From: Proteobacteria bacterium SG_bin6
GTDB lineage: Bacteria; Pseudomonadota; Alphaproteobacteria; Sphingomonadales; Sphingomonadaceae
Reading direction: 5' to 3'
DNA: 64,000 nucleotides
NCBI GenBank assembly: GCA_002083435.1
Contig: LWDJ01000042.1
Coordinates: 1 to 64,000, forward strand
Shown here: positions 61,211 to 64,000 of the stretch, in pieces
Layout of the letters: each line of letters opens with the position of its first letter
How positions within the stretch are numbered: the stretch's first letter is position 1
Translations under genes and position numbers: made by a program
Notes under the pieces: model-generated
What the model was told of the DNA's origin: nothing
What the model saw: the letters and a program-made list of their open reading frames with translations, nothing else
The model's database searches: none

Positions 61211-64000
61211 TCAGTGGAAATCGCGCGATCCCGGCAGGATGCGCACGTCGCGCGGGTGGCGGTTCTGCGCCACCGGGCGCGCCACCTCGTCCACCGGGCA
61301 GAGCGGCGGGCGCGGCGCTTCCTCGGCGAGCAGGCCGAGCAGGTCGCTGCGATCCTCGATCCGGCTCGCCATCAGGTGGACGACGCCCTCGCGGCTGCGC
61401 TGCACCGCGCCGCCGACCAGCATCAGCCGCGACGCCATCACCGCGCGGCGGAAGCGCTCGAACAGCCGCGCCCACAGCAGCACGTTGGTGATGCCGGTCT
61501 CGTCCTCCAGGGTGATGAAGATGGCGTTGCCCTTGCCCGGTCGCTGGCGGACCAGCACCACGCCGGCGGTGCGGACATAGGCACCGGCCTTGGCCGCGCC
61601 GGTCTCGGCACAGGTCAGCACCCCTTCCGCCGCCAGCACCGGGCGGATGAAGCGCATCGGATGGTCCTTCAGCGACAGGCGGAAGCTTTGATAATCGGTC
61701 GCCACTTCCTCGCTCATCGGCATCGGCGGCAGGGTGAGCGCGGGCTCGGTGCCCAGTTCGCGCGCGCGGGCGGCGGCGAATAGCGGCAATTCGCCCGGGG
61801 GCGTGCGCCGCGCCTCCCACAGCGCCTCGCGCCGGCGCATCCCGAGCGAGCCGAACGCATCGGCATCGGCGAGCAGGCGCAGCGCCCGCGCCGGCAGATC
61901 GGCGCGGCGGGCGAGATCCTCGGTCGCGCCGAAGCGCCCGGCCGCGCGCGCCGCGACCAGCCGATCGGCCCAGTCGGCGCGGAACCCGTCGATCTGGCGC
62001 AGCCCCAGCCGCAGCGCGAGCCCGCCGCCGGCATCGGGCTCCATGTGCGAATCCCGGCCGCTATGGTTGATGTCGATCGGCCGCACCGCCACGCCATGCG
62101 CCTGCGCGTCACGAACGATCTGGGCGGGCGCGTAAAAGCCCATTGGCTGCGAATTGAGCAGCGCGCAGGCGAAGATGCCGGGATGGTGGCATTTGATCCA
62201 CGCCGAGACATAGACCAGCCGCGCGAAGGAAAGCGCATGGCTTTCGGGAAAGCCATAGCTGCCGAACCCCTCGATCTGCTTGTAGCAGCGCTCGGCGAAG
62301 GCGCGATCATAGCCGCGCGCCACCATGCCGCCGATCATCTTCTCGGCGAATTTGTCGATGCCGCCACGGTTGCGGAAAGTCGCCATCGCGCGGCGGAGCT
62401 GGTTCGCCTCCGACGGGGTGAAGCCGGCGGCGGTGATGGCGAGCTTCATCGCCTGTTCCTGGAAGATCGGCACGCCATAGGTGCGGCCGAGCAGCTCCTT
62501 CAGCTCGTTGGGATTATGCCCCGGCCCGGGCGAGGGATAGTCCGGCTGCTCCAGCCCGGCGCGGCGGCGCAGATAGGGGTGGACCATGTCGCCCTCGATC
62601 GGCCCCGGGCGCACGATCGCCACCTGCACCGTCAGGTCATAGAGCGAGCGCGGTTTCAGCCGGGGGAGCATGTTCATCTGCGCCCGGCTTTCCACCTGGA
62701 ACACGCCGATGCTGTCGCCCTTTTCCAGCATCGCGTAAACGGCGGGATCGTCGGCCTTGATGTCGATTTCCAGCGTCTGCTCGCCCAGCCCGTGCGCCGC
62801 CATCAGCGCGAAGGCGCGGCGGATGCAGCTGAGCATCCCGAGCGCGAGCACATCGACCTTCATGATGCCGAGCGCGTCGATATCGTCCTTGTCCCATTCG
62901 GCGAAGGTACGGTCGGCCATCGCGGCGTTGTGCAGCGGCACCGTCTCGTCCAGCCGGTCCTGGGTGAGGATGAAGCCGCCGACATGCTGCGACAGATGCC
63001 GCGGGAACGGCGCGGCGAGCAGTTGCTGGGTCAGCTCGATCAGCCGGCGTATCTCGGGCGCGTCGGGATCGAAGCCCGCATCGGCGAAGCGCTGTTCGGG
63101 CATCTCCCGCCCGAAGCTGCCCCACACGGTCGCAACGATGCGCGCGGTGATGTCCTCGCTCAGCCCCAGCGCCTTGCCGATCTCGCGCACCGCGCTGCGC
63201 GGGCGGTAATGGATCACGGTCGCGGCGATGGCGGCGCGGTGGCGGCCATAGCGGCGATAGACATATTGCATCACCTCCTCGCGCCGTTCGTGCTCGAAAT
63301 CGACATCGATATCGGGCGGCTCGCCGCGCTCCTCGGAGACGAAGCGCGAAAAGAGCAGGTCATGCTCGCTCGGATCGACCGAGGTGACGCCGAGCAGGAA
63401 GCAGACGATCGAATTGGCCGCGCTCCCCCGCCCCTGGCACAGGATCGGCGGCGCCTGCCGGCGCGCGAACGCCACCAGATCGTGCACCGTCAGGAAATAG
63501 CAGGCGAAATTCTGCTGGCGGATCAGCGCGAATTCCTCGTCCAGCCGGCGGCGGACATCGGGGTTCAAATTTGGCCCATAGCGCTCATGCGCGGCCGCCA
63601 GCACGATATGCTCCAGCCAGGCCTGGGGCTCCCACCCCGCCGGCACCGGCTCGTGCGGATATTCATAAGCAAGCTGGCCGAGATCGAAGGCGATCCCCTC
63701 CACAAAGCGGATCGTCTCCGCCAGCGCCTGGGGGTGATCGGCGAACAGGCGGGCGATTTCGGCGGGGGGCTTCAGATGGCGCTCGGCGTTCGCCTGCAGC
63801 CGGCGGCCCGCCTCGGCGATCGTCACGCCCTCGCGGATGCAGGTGAGCACATCGTGCAGCGCGCGCTCCTGCGGGGCGGCATAAAGCACGTCGTTGGTGG
63901 CGATCAGCGGCACGCCCGCCTGCGCCGCCTGTGCCGCGAGCGTCGCGAGCCGCTGCGCGTCGCGCCCGCGCCGGTGCAGCGCCGCGCCGAGCCACACCCG
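61211..64000 (-). CDS. dnaE2: Error-prone DNA polymerase DnaE2, 5' end cut by window edge
   Basis: DnaE2 is the damage-inducible C-family polymerase that performs mutagenic lesion bypass with ImuA/ImuB. At least 929 residues are visible and the frame is open to the right edge, so the N-terminal PHP part is missing here; an ATG at 63997 is internal. Key parts: the polymerase catalytic Asp residues in PPDIDVDFEHERREEVMQYV, IMKVDVLALGMLSCIRRAF, the helix-hairpin-helix region (RLGLRQIDGFRADWADRLVA) and the C-terminal OB fold (GITNVLLWARLFERFRRAVM; LVGGAVQRSREGVVHLMASR). The C-terminus RDVRILPGSRDFH is typical of DnaE2. An imuA-imuB-dnaE2 cassette is expected, with imuA and imuB beyond 64000. Confidence 0.93.
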   Translation of the reverse strand, partial: RVWLGAALHRRGRDAQRLATLAAQAAQAGVPLIATNDVLYAAPQERALHDVLTCIREGVTIAEAGRRLQANAERHLKPPAEIARLFADHPQALAETIRFVEGIAFDLGQLAYEYPHEPVPAGWEPQAWLEHIVLAAAHERYGPNLNPDVRRRLDEEFALIRQQNFACYFLTVHDLVAFARRQAPPILCQGRGSAANSIVCFLLGVTSVDPSEHDLLFSRFVSEERGEPPDIDVDFEHERREEVMQYVYRRYGRHRAAIAATVIHYRPRSAVREIGKALGLSEDITARIVATVWGSFGREMPEQRFADAGFDPDAPEIRRLIELTQQLLAAPFPRHLSQHVGGFILTQDRLDETVPLHNAAMADRTFAEWDKDDIDALGIMKVDVLALGMLSCIRRAFALMAAHGLGEQTLEIDIKADDPAVYAMLEKGDSIGVFQVESRAQMNMLPRLKPRSLYDLTVQVAIVRPGPIEGDMVHPYLRRRAGLEQPDYPSPGPGHNPNELKELLGRTYGVPIFQEQAMKLAITAAGFTPSEANQLRRAMATFRNRGGIDKFAEKMIGGMVARGYDRAFAERCYKQIEGFGSYGFPESHALSFARLVYVSAWIKCHHPGIFACALLNSQPMGFYAPAQIVRDAQAHGVAVRPIDINHSGRDSHMEPDAGGGLALRLGLRQIDGFRADWADRLVAARAAGRFGATEDLARRADLPARALRLLADADAFGSLGMRRREALWEARRTPPGELPLFAAARARELGTEPALTLPPMPMSEEVATDYQSFRLSLKDHPMRFIRPVLAAEGVLTCAETGAAKAGAYVRTAGVVLVRQRPGKGNAIFITLEDETGITNVLLWARLFERFRRAVMASRLMLVGGAVQRSREGVVHLMASRIEDRSDLLGLLAEEAPRPPLCPVDEVARPVAQNRHPRDVRILPGSRDFH

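Noticed and set aside
63995..63997. ATG at 63997 as the start of dnaE2
   Set aside because: DnaE2 proteins are longer, and the N-terminal PHP region is missing; the frame is open to the window edge, so the gene continues beyond 64000.

Overview
The window is a stretch of a high-GC alphaproteobacterial chromosome, most likely Sphingomonadaceae (Sphingomonas or a close relative). The signs are two large TonB-dependent receptors, many secreted peptidases and hydrolases, several small families typical of sphingomonads and Caulobacterales (DUF2093, DUF4893, a CC_3452-like protein), a class I polyhydroxyalkanoate (PHA) system, and tight ATGA/TGATG gene overlaps. No rRNA, tRNA, CRISPR array or complete insertion sequence was recognised. 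The gene at each edge is cut: a TPR protein at the left and dnaE2 at the right.

Layout. 1-5247: TPR protein (partial), membrane HhH protein, purD, then divergently xseA, DUF2093 and an M23 peptidase. 5248-12289: two TonB-dependent receptors flanking a small secreted protein. 12372-24576: clpB, then four exported amide- or peptide-cleaving enzymes (penicillin acylase family, two-domain M16, CocE/NonD, DUF885) and an ExbD-like remnant. 24581-30634: clpS, phasin, PHA synthase, alanine-type aminotransferase, DUF2061, a hotdog thioesterase and an HxlR regulator. 30793-38302: small secreted protein, RelA/SpoT homolog, TPR protein, globin-coupled chemoreceptor, and an ScfR/RamB-type regulator divergent from isocitrate lyase. 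38421-42718: AbrB/Doc toxin-antitoxin pair, zinc metallopeptidase, patatin, 3-hydroxybutyrate dehydrogenase and DUF4893. 42760-48438: a UbiA-HAD / GT-C / EamA envelope-glycolipid cluster, an S10 carboxypeptidase and an unknown secreted protein. 48546-55833: DCC protein, AIM24 protein and a DAB-type inorganic carbon pump operon (dabB, dabA, PII-like, DUF6671) with a divergent LysR regulator. 56004-64000: glpX, a compositionally different TcmP/DUF5131 pair, glutaminyl cyclase, dapD, a HAD nucleotidase and dnaE2.

Themes. Carbon storage and use recurs: phasin, PHA synthase, a patatin-like protein coupled to 3-hydroxybutyrate dehydrogenase, isocitrate lyase with its probable short-chain acyl-responsive regulator, and GlpX for gluconeogenesis. 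The RelA/SpoT homolog and ClpB/ClpS add starvation and protein-quality control. TonB receptors beside exported peptidases suggest peptide scavenging. The DAB operon suggests energised CO2/bicarbonate uptake, probably to feed carboxylations, since no Calvin-cycle gene is visible here.

Most unusual features: (1) the lower-GC divergent TcmP/DUF5131 pair, which combines methyltransferase-like motifs with a three-cysteine motif; (2) the DAB operon with an adjacent double zinc-ribbon DUF6671 gene; (3) two copies of a roughly 100-bp two-hairpin intergenic repeat about 15 kb apart in opposite orientation, one of which supplies the stop codon of a gene; (4) a second palindromic element with a perfect 29-bp inverted repeat after the LysR gene; (5) clear palindromes at several regulator genes. 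Function calls rest on reading motifs and overall resemblance to known families; no database search was possible.
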